Assembly (NCBI GenBank): GCA_963576565.1
Contig: OY755039.1
Location: forward strand, 69,940,886 to 70,004,885
Length of the DNA: 64,000 nucleotides
Source: Aspidapion aeneum
Lineage: Eukaryota; Arthropoda; Insecta; Coleoptera; Brentidae
Direction: 5' to 3'
Position numbers and translations under genes: made by a program. Under the pieces are notes generated by a model. It had not been told where the DNA came from and did no database searches. It saw only the letters and a list, made by a program, of their open reading frames with translations. Positions within the stretch are counted from its first letter, which is position 1. Every line of letters starts with the position of its first letter. This document shows positions 1 through 10,637 of the stretch, in pieces.

Positions 1-322
1 GAAATGCACCTATCCTACCCTTTGGACATAGTTCAGAATGTTTGACACAAATGCATGATTTAGTGCGAATGTTAGGCTATTGCACATTTACGTCAAAACC
101 ATTTCGGTAAACCTCAGATTGATTCAGAAGATCTGAACAGTATCTCACCCAAACTGATAGCCGGCCTTTTCGGACGATTAGGCATACGGTGGTGGGAAAC
201 CACTCAAAAGTGAGCCACAATAGACTCACTGGTGGTCGCAGTGGAAGGGCTGCAAAGCCCACTCGCATAGGAATCATCATCATCATGGTTGAAAGCACTC
301 ATATCTCACTTGATAGTATTGA
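1..322. other. Unassigned sequence left of gypsy A
   Basis: No convincing coding feature on either strand. The gypsy A reading frame cannot be followed upstream of about 323, because three in-frame stops occur between 311 and 322, so the element is 5'-truncated or joined to another repeat here. The short open frame on the minus strand (77-298) has no recognisable motif. This may be part of another degenerate repeat. Confidence 0.4.
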
Positions 323-1225
323 GAATCCGCCGACGTGTTGGGGCAGACAGACATAGACCTACAGCTGGGAAGATTGAAGATTCGCCACACTGTATTGGTT
401 GCCGAAATAGAAGACGAATTTATTTTGCGAATGGACTTGATGAGTAAACATGTATTTGCGTTTGATAATAAACTTAATACCCTAAGATTTGGGAATGAAG
501 AGTTCATTTTGTCAAATAGTCACTTCAATAAAGAACCAATAAAGGTCGTGGCAGTATGTACAACAAGACTGGTCGGTAACAGTGAGACCATAATTTTTGG
601 GAGGCTAGAAAGTAAAACATCAAGCTGCGTCGGACTCATAAGCCAACAGAAATTACCCAACACCTACCTCGTTGCAAAGTCACTAGTTAAAACCGATAAA
701 GACATCCCGATTAGAGTCGCCAATATTTTCCCAAATAGTGTCAAAATTAATAAGGGGGAGGTGGTAGCATTATTTGAACCAGTACAGAAAGTAACAAGAT
801 GTGAAGAGCCAACCTCCGAGGATAAAAGCAATTTACCAATGGAGGTACTTCAGCAATTTGAGTCAACTTGGCAACATCTCACTCCAGAAGAATTTAGTAA
901 AGCGAGAGAGTTTATAGAAGAACAAAGTAATATCTTCGAAACTAAGAGTAGTTCGGGACGCACAAACCTTATTCAACATTCCATCAACACTGGCGATGCC
1001 CAACCGATAAGACAGCCCCCAAGAAGACTACCATTGGCCAAACAAGAAGAAGTTCACAATCTCATTAATAAATTGCTCAGCGTCGGTGTTATTGAAGAGT
1101 CATCAAGTCCTTGGTCATCTCGTATGGTGTTGGTCACTAAAAAGGATGGAAGTACTAGATTTTGTGTCGATTACAGGAAACTTAACGATGTGACCAAGAA
1201 AGATAGTTACCCACTGCCAAGGTAG
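323..1225 (+). pseudogene. pol: Gypsy A pol, first part: protease tail and start of reverse transcriptase
   Basis: An open frame of about 300 codons. The first 60 residues resemble the C-terminal half of a retroviral-type aspartic protease (the LVAEIEDEFIL segment, a flap and hydrophobic strand); the catalytic D-T-G lies upstream and is absent. Residues about 215-296 hold the start of reverse transcriptase: a proline-rich approach, then IEESSSPWSSRMVLVTKKDG and RFCVDYRKLN, which are RT motifs 1-2. The frame ends with PLPR exactly where the LINE is inserted and resumes at 4320. The start is not a true initiation codon. Confidence 0.88.
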
Positions 1226-1370
1226 GTGGTAGACGCTTTTTACTCATTGGGCGTCGACCGGTGAGATACCAACATGCCAGAAGTGAGTAGCGCTAAGTGG
1301 TATCACCACGTTCCGCTACTGCGCTGGCAGTCCGGTTCCAACAATGAGTAACAGATAGTATGATGGCGCT

Positions 1371-1438
1371 TCCAGGATCAAAATATTAAGGAGGTAAAAT
1401 ACCCGACCACTCGGATCTCCGGGCGTCGGGTGATCCTG
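1371..1438 (+). repeat. Hairpin in LINE 5' leader
   Basis: The arms CCAGGATCA and TGATCCTGG enclose a GC-rich loop about 50 nt long. The hairpin lies in the untranslated leader just upstream of the ORF and could be an RNA structure. Its function is unknown. Confidence 0.45.
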
Positions 1439-1524
1439 GGCGTCCTTCATGCAAAGATATTAAAAGAAGACCAAAAACTCAACTCAGAATTGATTTTAGC
1501 AATATAAGAGGATTATGTACCAAC

Positions 1525-4276
1525 ATGAATTCAGTTCACCAACATCTTGAAGAACAAAGACCTGACATCCTTGTTCTCACTGAAACTAAAATCAGTTCTG
1601 CAACACCTATTGTGAACTATCTTTATCCCGGCTATGACCTACAACACCGATTTCGACATAATTTTGGGATCTGTGTGTACATTAAAAATGACCTTTCATG
1701 TCATCGAGAGGAGAAGCTAGAACCAGCGAACCTCGATATCATATGGCTGAAATTCACCTCAAAGTCATCGACCAAGTTCATTTGCTGCCTCTACCGACCG
1801 CCAAGTAACACCGAGTATCAAAACTTTTTTGCGACATTATCCGAAAACTGTGATAATATACAGTCTAACTATCCACATGCGGAAATTGTTTTTTAGGCGA
1901 TTTCAACGTCCACAATATACCCTGGCTAAAACACCACAACAAAACAGATAATGAAGGCAGGGAAGCAGAAGCTTTTGCCATAAGTTGTGGTCTAACGCAG
2001 CTTGTCGATGAACCTACCCGTATCTCAGAAAGGGGTGAATTTGCAGCGCTTTTAGACTTGTTCCTAACTACAAATCCTGACTTGTACACAATTCAAGTAG
2101 ATCCCCCACTTGGTTCATCCGATCATAAACTTATAAGAACAAAGTGCGAAATGTTCATACCGCCAAGCCAACAATCACTTCCTCGTAAAATGTGGCACTA
2201 TAAATCGGCAAAATGGAATGACCTTAAACAGTTTTACCTGGATTTTCCATGGCAAGAAGTTTGCTTTAAAACAGCTGATCCCACTATTTGCTGTAATGAA
2301 ATAACAAAAGTAATCTTATCTGGAATGGATGCATATATCCCACATACAATAAAAAGCAGAGCTAATGCAAAACGTTGGTTCAACAGCCAGTGTCAAACGG
2401 CTGTACAGAAAAAACACAGAGCATATAACCATTGGAAACGACAACAAACCGCTCAAAACCACACAGAATTTATAGAAGTCAGAAATAGTTGCAAAATTAC
2501 TATTGACGCCGCCAAAGAAACATACAATCAAATAATAAAAAACACCACGTCATCCATACCACCACTTACAGATAAAAATACTCACTCAGCCACAACATCA
2601 GAGGAAAAAGCCAATATGCTGGCCAAAATCTTTTCCTCCAACTCAAACCTAACAGTGCCAAATGGAAAAACTCCACCGTTCATTGAAAGGGTTTCCCACA
2701 GTATGCTAGAGGTACCCTTTTGTCACAGAGAAATACGAAAATCCCTTAAAAAGTTGGATACAAACAAAGCAATGGGTCCAGATGGCATTCCCGCGATAGT
2801 ACTCAAAAATTGTGCTAACGAACTCACCCCAACTTTCGCTAAATTATTCAATTTCTCTTACAGGCAAGGAGTATATCCATCATCATGGAAGTCTGCCGCA
2901 GTACAACCTATTCCAAAGAAAGGAAAAAATACAGATCCGTTAAACTATAGACCAATTGCTCTACTTCCGGTGATATCAAAAGTAATGGAAAGAGTTGTGA
3001 ACAATCACCTAACCAAGTACTTGGAAAAGTACAAACTTATCAACGACAAGCAATACGGATTTCGAAAATATAGGTCAACTGGCGATTTACTTACATACGT
3101 CACTCATTTATGGCAAAAAGCGATTGAGTTACGGGGCGAAACAAGAACAATTGCCTTAGATATATCAAAAGCATTCGATAAAGTCTGGCATGAAAATCTG
3201 CTCAACAAGCTTAAAGCAATGGGATTGTCGTCGAAACTTTGCACTTGGTTTGAAAGTTACCTTAAGGATAGATCCATTTATGTTGCACTGGATGGCGGAA
3301 CTCCAACTCTTACCAAATAAATGCTGGTGTGCCACAGGGAGCAATCCTTTCGCCAACACTTTTTCTGATTTACATAAATGACCTCATAGATAAAACAGTA
3401 AATCCACTTTATTGCTTTGCAGATGATGGCAATGTAGTCTCCTCAGTCATACCACCCACTCAGTGTCTATCCGCACGTGAATTCCATCATCTTAGACAAA
3501 CTCAAATATCGCAGATAAATAACGACCTGGAGATAATAGAGGACTGTGGCAACAAAAACCTTGTACAGTTCAACGCGCAGAAAACCCCAGCAGCCCTGTT
3601 TTCAAAAAAGACCAGCACCGGTGAGCCAAACATCATGCTATCTGGAAGTGCTGTCACATTGCAGAGCCAGTTGAACATCTTAGGAGTCACTGCAGAGACC
3701 AACATGTCATGGCGCAGTCACGTGGCAGATATAGCTAAAAGGGCGTCCCAAAAGCTTGGGGTGCTATTTCGTACAAGACATCTGTGTACACCAAGCCAAC
3801 TGCTGACACTCTACAAAGCCCAGATTCGACCAACTATGGAGTACTGCTCACATATATGGAGTGCGGCACCCAAACATACCTTAATGCTTTTGAACACCGT
3901 GCAAAAACGAGCTATCAAGCTGATCAATGACCCCGCACTTACCCGTAGTTTGGATAGTCTCGAACATCGAAGAACTGTGGGCGATCTATCTCTCTTCTAC
4001 AGGTATTATCACGGAAAATGCTCTGAAGAGTTGGCACGTATGATCCCCCCGGGAGTAGCACCTACTAGGCGAACACGTCAAACAGACGGTAACCATCAAT
4101 TTACTGTCAAAATAGAGGCACCAAGAACCTCATTATATCAGAATTCATATCTCTGGAGAACAGCATCGCTGTGGAATAAACTCCCTGCGACAGTTTTCCC
4201 TGCAGGTTACAACCTGAACCGTTTCAAAACCAAGACACACCAACATTTCCGCGCACTGGCCGCTTCTCGAGCGTGA
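1525..4276 (+). pseudogene. LINE ORF2: apurinic-like endonuclease, reverse transcriptase, C-terminal domain
   Basis: The frame is open upstream to about 1391, and endonuclease homology starts before the first ATG (SNIRGLCTN). Endonuclease motifs seen: ILVLTETK, CCLYRPP, LGDFN after a frameshift, SSDHKLI. RT motifs: NYRPIALLP, KQYGFRKYRSTGD, IALDISKAFDKVWH, GVPQGAILSPTLF and the catalytic FADD. The C-terminus has the RRTRQT...NSYLWRTASLWNKLP block typical of insect CR1/Jockey-group LINEs. Only two defects are seen, both single-base losses: in a T-run near 1890 and an A-run near 3318. The copy is therefore fairly young and more recent than gypsy A. Confidence 0.9.
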
Positions 4277-4319
4277 TAGGAACCTCCTTGCGAGTGCGCT
4301 TAACCGTAAAAAAAAAAAA

Positions 4320-6741
4320 GAATAGACGACACATTAACAGCGTTGGCAGGATCATATTGGTTTTCTACTCTTGACCTGAAAAGTGGGTATTGGCAAGTAG
4401 GAATCTTTGAAAGAGATAAAGAGAAGACTGCATTCTCTGCTGGAAGTATACTTTATCAGTTTAATGTGATACCCTTTGGCCTATGCAATGCCCCAGCTAC
4501 ATTTGAAAGACTAATGGAAGTCGTTCTGCGAGGCGTTACTTGGAAAACCTGCTTAGTCTATTTGGATGATGTCATAGTAATGGGAAAATCATTTCAAGAT
4601 CATCTAGACAATTTACGAGAAGTATTTTCAAGAATCCGAAACGCAAATCTTAAACTAAACTCAAAGAAATGTTTTCTATTCCAAGAAAAAGTTGAGTTCT
4701 TGGGTCACCTCGTTTCCCGAGAAGGCATCCATACCGACGAAAAGAAGTTACAAGCAATAAAAGAATGGCCTCAACCTCGTGACAAACATGAATTGAGAAG
4801 CTTTTTGGGTCTGTGTACATACTACAGACGATTTGTAGAAGGATTTGCCAAAATAGCGTCTCCATTACATAGACTTACAGGAGATAAAGCTTCGTACAGA
4901 TGGAATACTGATTGTGACCAAGCATTTAGAAGACTAAAAGCAGCATTCTCGCATATCCTATTCCAAAAGGTAAATTCATATTAGATACTGATGCGAGCAA
5001 CGATGGCATAGGAGCAGTATTCTCCCAAGTACAAGATGGAGAAGAACGGGTCATCGAATTTTTCAGCAAGAAGCTATCCAAACCAGAGAGAAATTATTGT
5101 GTTACCAGAAAGGAGCTCCTAGCCATCATTAAATCCATAGATCACTTTCACAAATACTTCTACGGACAAGAGTTTCTGATTAGAACGGATCATCCTGCGT
5201 TACAGTGGCTCATGAAAATGAAATAACCTGAGGGGCAAGTCGCGAGATGGATAGAAAAGCTACAACAATACCATTATCAAATTAAGCACCGAGCGGGAAG
5301 GGTGCATAATAATGCAGATGCATTGTCGAGAAGACCTTGCCCTGAAGATTGTAAACAATGCTGGAGAATTGACCTGAAAGAAGGAATTACCTACGTGCGT
5401 CAGATAAAGTTACAACCAGACGAAGAATGGATGTCGGCTTCGATTAGAACCACACAACTTAACGACAAAGATGTAGGACCTATCTTGCGATTGAAAGAAG
5501 AGAACAAGCCACGACCATCATGGCAAGATATCGCAAACCAAGGGGTGATATTCAAATCACTGTGGGCACAATGGGATTCACTGATAGTAGAAGAAAACAT
5601 CCTAAACGTGCCTGGGAAAGTGCCGATGGCCTTACTGTGATTAATCAAGTAGTAGTTCCTAGGAGCATGGTAGACAATATAATGGCCGAATGCCATGGTG
5701 GAAAATCAGGCGCGCACCTAGAAATAAATAAAACCATGGACAAAATACGAAACCGATTTTATTGGGTCAATTACTTTCAAGATGTGAAAAACTGGTGCCG
5801 CCGATGTTCGACTTGTGCAGCCAGCCAAGGTCCCAAAACAAGGTCCAGAGGTCAAATGAAACAATATAACGTAGGTCTGCCATTTGAACGCATTGCTATT
5901 GATGTGGCCGGACCATTTCCAGAAACTAAAAAGGGCAACAAATAAATCCTTGTTGTCAACTTTAGCAAATGGCCAGAAGTTTTTGCTTTGCCTAACCAAG
6001 AGGCCGCTACAGTTGCAGAAGTTCTGGTTAATGATGTTTTCAGCAGATTTGGCATTCCTTTGGAACTACATTCAGATCAAGGAAGAAACTTTGAATCAAA
6101 GCTCTTCCAGAATCTCTGTGACCTTTTAGGAATACATAAAACACGGACTACTGCTTTACATCCGCAGTCAGATGGCATGGTTGAAAGATTTAATAAAACA
6201 ATAGAAGAACATCTTTGCAAAGTTGTTGATGAGCACCAAACAGATTGGGACCAATATATTCCATTGTTTTCGATAGCCTATAGAACCGCCATTCACAATA
6301 CGACAGGAGCTACTCCATCTAGTATCCTGTTTGGTAGAGAACTGCGTTTACCATGTGATATCTTGTTTGGTTCACCTGAAGAAGAACACTTAGAGGTTAG
6401 AGGACTATGTCGAACGTTTAAGGCAAAAGCTGCCCGATATCCACGAAGTGGTTAGAGAGCGAATAGAAATAGCCAGTGACCGCATGAAAGCGAGATATGA
6501 CCTGAAAGCAAACTCTTCAGGGTTCAAAGAGAATGATCAAGTCTGGCTATACAATCCTCAACGAATGAAAGGAAGATCACCTAAGTTGACACCACCATGG
6601 GAAGGACCTTATAAAGTTGTTAAGAGAATTAATGATGTAGTCTACCGAATCCAAAGAAGCCCGAAATCCAAGATGAAAGTTGTTCATCTGGACAGACTAA
6701 AACCTTACCTGGCAATTGTTAATCGAGACGATCAAACCTGA
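4320..6741 (+). pseudogene. pol: Gypsy A pol, second part: RT, RNase H, integrase
   Basis: It resumes the RT frame immediately after the LINE. RT: STLDLKSGYWQ, PFGLCNAPATFERLM, the catalytic YLDD near 4560, KCFLFQ, and LGHLVS, with the thumb to about 4970. RNase H: DTDASNDGIGAV, TRKELLAI, RTDHPALQWL, with a stop at 5224. Integrase: zinc-binding H/H/C/C region near 5690-5820, then the core with conserved D near 5900, SDQG near 6075 and VERFNKT (the E) near 6182. C-terminus: a GPY/F-like PWEGPYKVV and an HLDRLKPY ending. Breaks lie near 4984, 5224, 5640, 5945 and 6450. Confidence 0.9.
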
Positions 6742-6753
6742 AGAGGAGGATAG
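6742..6753 (+). promoter_or_regulatory. Polypurine tract of gypsy A
   Basis: The purine run AGAGGAGGA, immediately after the pol stop codon and next to the LTR start TGTTAC, is the expected plus-strand primer site. Confidence 0.7.
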
Positions 6754-7133
6754 TGTTACAAATTTAAGTTATTTAAATTTTATAATTAGAATTTATTTAG
6801 GTTTAGTGTAGTATTAGGTTGATTTACCTTATGGTTCTATTCTTAGTCTAGGATTTAGTTGCGTTATCTATGACAAATTCATACACGGCCGCGTACCTTC
6901 TGGAAGAGACGAGAATGCTCGTGAATCGCAGAAGGATGGAAGGGTTCTCGAATAGTAGGCAGACCCTATATATAGGGCCGGACGCCGCGTATGGAGTCAG
7001 TCAAAGACAACCAATGGTAGTGATCGCTAGATGTTAACGCGAAGTTAATAGGCGGAATAAAGTAGTGAATTATTAGCAAGCTATTAGTAAGTTTAAGTGT
7101 GTGTTTTTTGTTTTTTCTTGAAAATGCGTTACA
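6754..7133 (+). repeat. 3' LTR of gypsy A
   Basis: It starts TGTTAC directly after the purine tract. The proposed end is GTTACA at 7133 (TG...CA rule). It contains a TATA box (TATATATA, 6967-6974) in a GC-rich promoter-like patch and two TTCnnGAA elements at 6898-6905 and 6945-6952. The 3' edge is uncertain because no 5' LTR is available for comparison. Confidence 0.7.
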
Positions 7134-7342
7134 GGGGGGAAGGGGGGGATTCTGAATTTTTACGTTACGTAATTTAAGAACGTTCCCTAAAGAGTTTGAA
7201 TAGGGTATCAAATTACCTTTCAAAGAAGGTATTCCTCGAACCCATTTTCATTTAAATATTTTAAGTTGCCAGTGATCTTATAATCTTAAAGCAACATTTA
7301 CAGTAATGAAATTTAAGTGAAAAAGTAGCAACAATGTTATTA

Positions 7343-7902
7343 AGGGCATATTGGAATAAAACATGACTTTATTTTAGAGTCGGCTTTATTCTGACAGATG
7401 CACCAAGAAAACTGACAGCTGACCTCTCAAAATTGACATTCCAAAGTCAAATTTAAAAATAAAGTCGCTAACTTTCATTTAATAGGGACTTATTGCAATA
7501 AAGCCAGGCAATAATAGTGCCGGGCACTATTCTGACAGATTTTCATTGAAAACTGACAGTTGATCTCTCAAAATTGATATACCAAAGTCGAACTTATAAA
7601 TCCAATCGTTTATTTTCCATTAATAGTGGCGGCACTATTAATTCCAGCTCTTATAATACACACAGGCCTAATTTTGACAGAAGACAGCTGTTCTTATAAT
7701 GCGAAACTGTCAGAACAGTGCCCGGCACAATTACTGCCTGGCTTTATTGCAATAAGTCCCTATTAAAACCAGACACTAATAAATCCGGTTCTTAAATACA
7801 AAAAGGCCGAATTTTAAAAGAAAGCAGCTGCTTTTTATATGTAAATCTGTCACAATACTACCGATTTTAAAATAAGGTCAGGTTTTATTCCAATAAGTGT
7901 CT
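7343..7902. mobile_element. Older MITE copy carrying a younger copy of the same family
   Basis: The ends form an inverted repeat about 55 bp long: the left arm contains TATTGGAATAAAAC and TTATTCTGACAG, and the right arm contains their reverse complements near 7850-7900. It encodes no protein. The element is split at 7485-7760 by a closely related copy. The related sequences plus TA targets fit a Tc1/mariner-type MITE. Confidence 0.75.
7485..7760. mobile_element. 276-bp MITE nested in its own family member
   Basis: The TIR begins GGGACTTATTGCAATAAAGC and continues through TGCCGGGCA; the right end is its near-perfect complement (TTATTGCAATAAGTCCC). TA dinucleotides flank both sides (7483-7484 and 7761-7762). 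A third copy at 44664-44890 is also flanked by TA, which supports TA rather than TTAA as the target duplication. Confidence 0.82.
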
Positions 7903-8163
7903 ATTATTAAACATAGTTTTTACTTCTACTACTCAATATCTCAAACTGCTCAAAGGTAATAAGAGGAGTTGCGCGGACCATAATCGAAAAAAACCATAAC
8001 TTCGTAAGTATTATGCTAATTTAAAAATTTTCTAAATTTTCGATTCAAAGAGATAAAGCACTTTTCAAATAAGGTATCACTCAACGTCTTCTTCACTAAA
8101 ATCTTTATTTATTTCTATAACTAAAGCATCCTAACTTTATTTAAGATAAAAAGGTATTTTTTT
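7903..8163. other. AT-rich spacer
   Basis: No ORF or repeat that I can recognise, between the nested MITEs and the palindrome. Confidence 0.4.
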
Positions 8164-8325
8164 AAATTTATTAAACTAGGTTGTTTCCATTTTTTTTCGA
8201 ATGAAATTTTTTTAACTTTGGCTTTCTACACCACTTGATTGCAAAAATTGCGGTGTAGAAAGCCAAAATTAAAAAAAAAATTCATTCGGATAAAAAATGG
8301 ACAAAACCTAGTTTAATAAATTTTT
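8164..8325. repeat. Long palindrome / foldback MITE
   Basis: The left arm (8164-8232) runs from AAATTTATTAAACTAGG to GGCTTTCTACACC. The right arm (8252-8325) is its complement, GGTGTAGAAAGCC to CCTAGTTTAATAAATTT. The loop is about 19 nt. Almost the whole element is stem, as in foldback-type MITEs. Confidence 0.75.
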
Positions 8326-8361
8326 TAAAAAGTGGCAGTTGATTAAGCAATGCATGCTAAG

Positions 8362-9154
8362 TGTAGCATTTTTATTTTATGGAACAATAAAACGCTACGT
8401 AAATATAAGCATGGTTAGCTCGTAAAAAAACGCTCAACTACCTGCTTGCACTGGACGTGTACATCAACTGTGAATAGCCCCACTTGATATTTTGGTCGGA
8501 GAATATCCTGTTCTCTGGTGAGATTGCGATTTGCCTTTTAGCGTCCGGTCCAGAGTCACGTTGAATGACGTGTCGAGTGACTCCCAATTTTTTCTCCATT
8601 GGAGGTTTTGAGAAAATCCTCCATTAAAACCACGTTCTTAGTGAGGCCCCCAACTATTGATTTGCTGTGCAGGGTCTGTAGAATATGTGGAGAGTTTCCC
8701 TTATTGAGGCAAGTCATTTTTTTTCGCTATTTCCACGATGTGGACAAAATACTCATGCTAGTTTTTTGTTAAAAACAGGGTCCTTGGGAAGACCGCGTGA
8801 TTATCCCGCTACAATTTCCATCCTGTTTTTGGTTACAAAAAATCCATCAGGAATTTGCAAATTATTTCCTAACCAGAACAATGTCTCAGACAGTCCATCA
8901 TTTCCATGGTCTCAGGCACTCCATAGTCTCCATTGTCTCAGGCAGCCCATGGTTTTCATAGTTTAAGGCAGTCCGTAGTTTCCATTTCCATGAATCTCAG
9001 GCAAGATCTTTCCTTTTATTTTGAGAAAATTCATCGTATAATGTTCATTATAAAAATATTAATTTATTTAAAAATAAATTAATCGGTACTCTAACCCTAA
9101 CTAATAACTTGTATTCTAAAGTTTAAATTTCACTATGATGTACATTTGGCGGCA
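8362..9154 (+). repeat. 5' LTR of gypsy B, left part
   Basis: Closely matches 37112-37920 of the 3' LTR. It contains a run of imperfect short repeats of about 30 bp (near 8880-8990, built on CTCAGGCAGTCCAT) whose number differs between the two LTRs. Open frames here (8685-8966 and the matching one at 37433-37711) lie wholly in LTR sequence and are not thought to be genes. Confidence 0.88.
9149..9154 (+). repeat. Target site duplication of the Polinton, left copy
   Basis: GCGGCA directly before the AGT terminus. It is identical to 22398-22403, after the ACT terminus. Six base pairs is the size expected for Polinton integration. Confidence 0.93.
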
Positions 9155-9373
9155 AGTAGTAGGCTTAAGCGGGTGCTGGACCACTTTTGAGGAGGGAATG
9201 ACCTTGAATGACCTTAACGGTCGTTGCCTTGTTTTATGTAGAGACGAATAGTCTGAGTAGTATTTTTGACCTTGAAAAGTTGTGTAGGTCATTATGTTGA
9301 CCTTGAATGACCTTGACGATCGTTGCGTTTTTATATGTAGAGACGAATAGTCCAAGTAGTATTTTTGACCCTA
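9155..9373 (+). repeat. Left terminal inverted repeat of the Polinton
   Basis: Pairs with 22181-22397. Each arm consists of two related subunits of about 100 bp, each carrying TAGAGACGAATAGTC and AGTAGTATTTTTGACC. The arm contains exact TGACCTTGA at 9199, 9267, 9298 and 9308, plus several one-mismatch copies up to 9400. Confidence 0.92.
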
Positions 9374-9490
9374 AACGACCTTGACCTTGTCTGACCTTAA
9401 GCACAAAAAATACCTCTATCTTTGACTCTGATTTGTTTTACACTTTTGAAAGATTTACATTATCCCCACCCTAATAATTGTATTTAAACA

Positions 9491-9499
9491 TATAAAAAG
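9491..9499 (+). promoter_or_regulatory. Probable TATA box of the left-end genes
   Basis: TATAAAAAG, about 130 bp upstream of the ATG at 9625. It follows the receptor-site cluster of the left arm. Inferred from sequence only. Confidence 0.5.
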
Positions 9500-9624
9500 G
9501 AAAAACAAACCCACTTGAAGTATTAGTAGATTTCTGTATCTCAACGTGTCAAATCACTCTCTAAAATAAAAATAAAGAAAAAATAGTTTAATTTGTGGAA
9601 AAACAATAATTTAAAGGTAATAAT

Positions 9625-9981
9625 ATGGATATTTCAAAAACCAAACTTGAACAAATAAATTTCGAAATAAACAATGAAGCAAAACTTCAATTAAAATCTT
9701 TAGATTCATTTAAAGTTAATACCACATATGTTATTAAAGAAATGTGCACCATTGATACCCATTATGGAAAATCTGTTTTAATAACATTGGCTGAAGATGC
9801 TGATGTATTTAAAACGTTTTTACCAAAACGTATGCTTAAATCAATAGATGATGATTTTATCGATCTAGTTAATAAAAGTAATCAAAAATATACTCTATCT
9901 ATCTGGGGCAAAGTGAACCCACATACATCGGTGCAAAACATAAATCCATATTTGAATTTGGAATATACTAAATTACCTTAA
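9625..9981 (+). CDS. Polinton left-end ORF, 118 aa, unknown (possible OB-fold ssDNA-binding type)
   Basis: An intact ORF. Residues 33-75 form a strand-rich block: YVIKEMCTIDTHYGKSVLIT, then VFKTFLPKRM. Residues 88-118 end in hydrophobic strands (LSIWGKVNP). A short N-terminal segment, a TxYGxxxL strand pair and an FLPKR loop remind me of small OB-fold DNA-binding proteins encoded by replicating elements; this is inference from shape, not a family match. It lies nearest the left arm, is followed 42 bp downstream by a second small ORF in the same direction, and probably shares the TATA box at 9491. Unlike most neighbours it has no frameshift. Confidence 0.65.
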   Translation: MDISKTKLEQINFEINNEAKLQLKSLDSFKVNTTYVIKEMCTIDTHYGKSVLITLAEDADVFKTFLPKRMLKSIDDDFIDLVNKSNQKYTLSIWGKVNPHTSVQNINPYLNLEYTKLP

Positions 9982-10023
9982 AATTATTGTGTGTTAAAAT
10001 ATTATTCTTAAAGTATTAAAAAT

Positions 10024-10329
10024 ATGAATCGTTTGGAAGAACAAATTCACGATTTACGATTCTGGTTGGTTGAGAAGTCGGACGAACTGATGGAGGGTGA
10101 CCCTTCACTAAAAGATGTAGTTAGAGCAAATAATTTTATGGATGGTGTCATTCAATGCCAAATGTTTTTTATGGGTAACCAAACACTTCAAGAGTTTTGT
10201 AAAAATATGAGATGGCTGAATTTATTGTATCTTCTGAGGCCATTGGAAGAAATTCCACTGGAGTTACTCTTTCCACCGCTCCATGAAGATGAAGATGAAG
10301 ATAGTGGTTTCAGTGAGAACGATGATTAA
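10024..10329 (+). CDS. Polinton left-end ORF, 101 aa, acidic tail, unknown
   Basis: An intact ORF in the same direction as the 118-aa ORF and probably on the same transcript; an AATAAA lies near 10414. The N-terminal part (residues 1-45) is helical and charged, the middle is hydrophobic (MRWLNLLYLLRP), and the C-terminus is very acidic (DEDEDSGFSENDD). No catalytic or metal-binding pattern is seen and I do not recognise the family. Small acidic-tailed early proteins are common in DNA viruses, but nothing here proves such a role. Confidence 0.6.
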   Translation: MNRLEEQIHDLRFWLVEKSDELMEGDPSLKDVVRANNFMDGVIQCQMFFMGNQTLQEFCKNMRWLNLLYLLRPLEEIPLELLFPPLHEDEDEDSGFSENDD

Positions 10330-10637
10330 ATATAAGACATTTACCAAAAATGTGTATTTATAACTAGTTTATGGATTGTAGTATGGATGTAGTTTTAAAT
10401 TGATAAAAGCTGTAATAAAATATATTATAATAAGAAATGAAAAACTATTTTTTAATTAGATTTGTTTTATTGCAATATTATTTTTATCTTATTTTTTTAC
10501 AAAATTTTATAATAAAGTAACAATATTAGTATAAAACACAAAATAAATATATTATAAAAATTAAGGAAGTGTAAAAAACCTATATTGATTTTCATTTGAT
10601 GTGAATTTTAAAAAATATATTAAAATTCAAATATTTT
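10330..10637. other. AT-rich spacer between convergent genes
   Basis: Holds the likely 3' ends of the 101-aa ORF (plus strand) and the integrase (minus strand). No ORF is seen. Confidence 0.45.

Larger units (their letters stand above)
1226..4319 (+). mobile_element. Full-length non-LTR retrotransposon (Jockey/CR1-like) inside gypsy A
   Basis: It begins immediately after the gypsy RT motif PLPR and ends in an A-run at 4308-4319. Gypsy coding sequence resumes at 4320 in the expected frame, so both ends are defined to within a few bases. It contains a 5' leader of about 165-300 bp and one long ORF (endonuclease, RT, C-terminal domain without RNase H). No target duplication longer than about 3 bp (AAG) is visible. 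The A-tail, endonuclease type and C-terminal domain fit the Jockey/CR1/Rex1 assemblage; the exact clade is not determined. Confidence 0.9.
323..7133 (+). mobile_element. Gypsy A: 5'-truncated Ty3/gypsy LTR retrotransposon interrupted by a LINE
   Basis: Order of domains: end of protease, reverse transcriptase (interrupted at 1226-4319), RNase H, integrase, GPY/F-type C-terminus, purine tract, 3' LTR. This order (RT-RH before IN) is that of Ty3/gypsy elements. No gag, 5' LTR or primer-binding site is in the window. Several stops and frameshifts (about 4984, 5224, 5945, 6445) show that it is dead. The ending with a His-Leu-Asp-Arg-Leu-Lys-Pro motif resembles the 412/mdg1 group, but this is only an impression. 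Confidence 0.9.

Noticed and set aside
7479..7766. TTAA flanks suggesting a piggyBac-type MITE
   Set aside because: The other copy (44664-44890) is flanked by TA only; TA explains both copies.
8685..8966. 93-codon ORF, with a matching 92-codon ORF at 37433-37711
   Set aside because: Both lie wholly inside the LTRs of gypsy B, overlap short repeats and diverge by indels.
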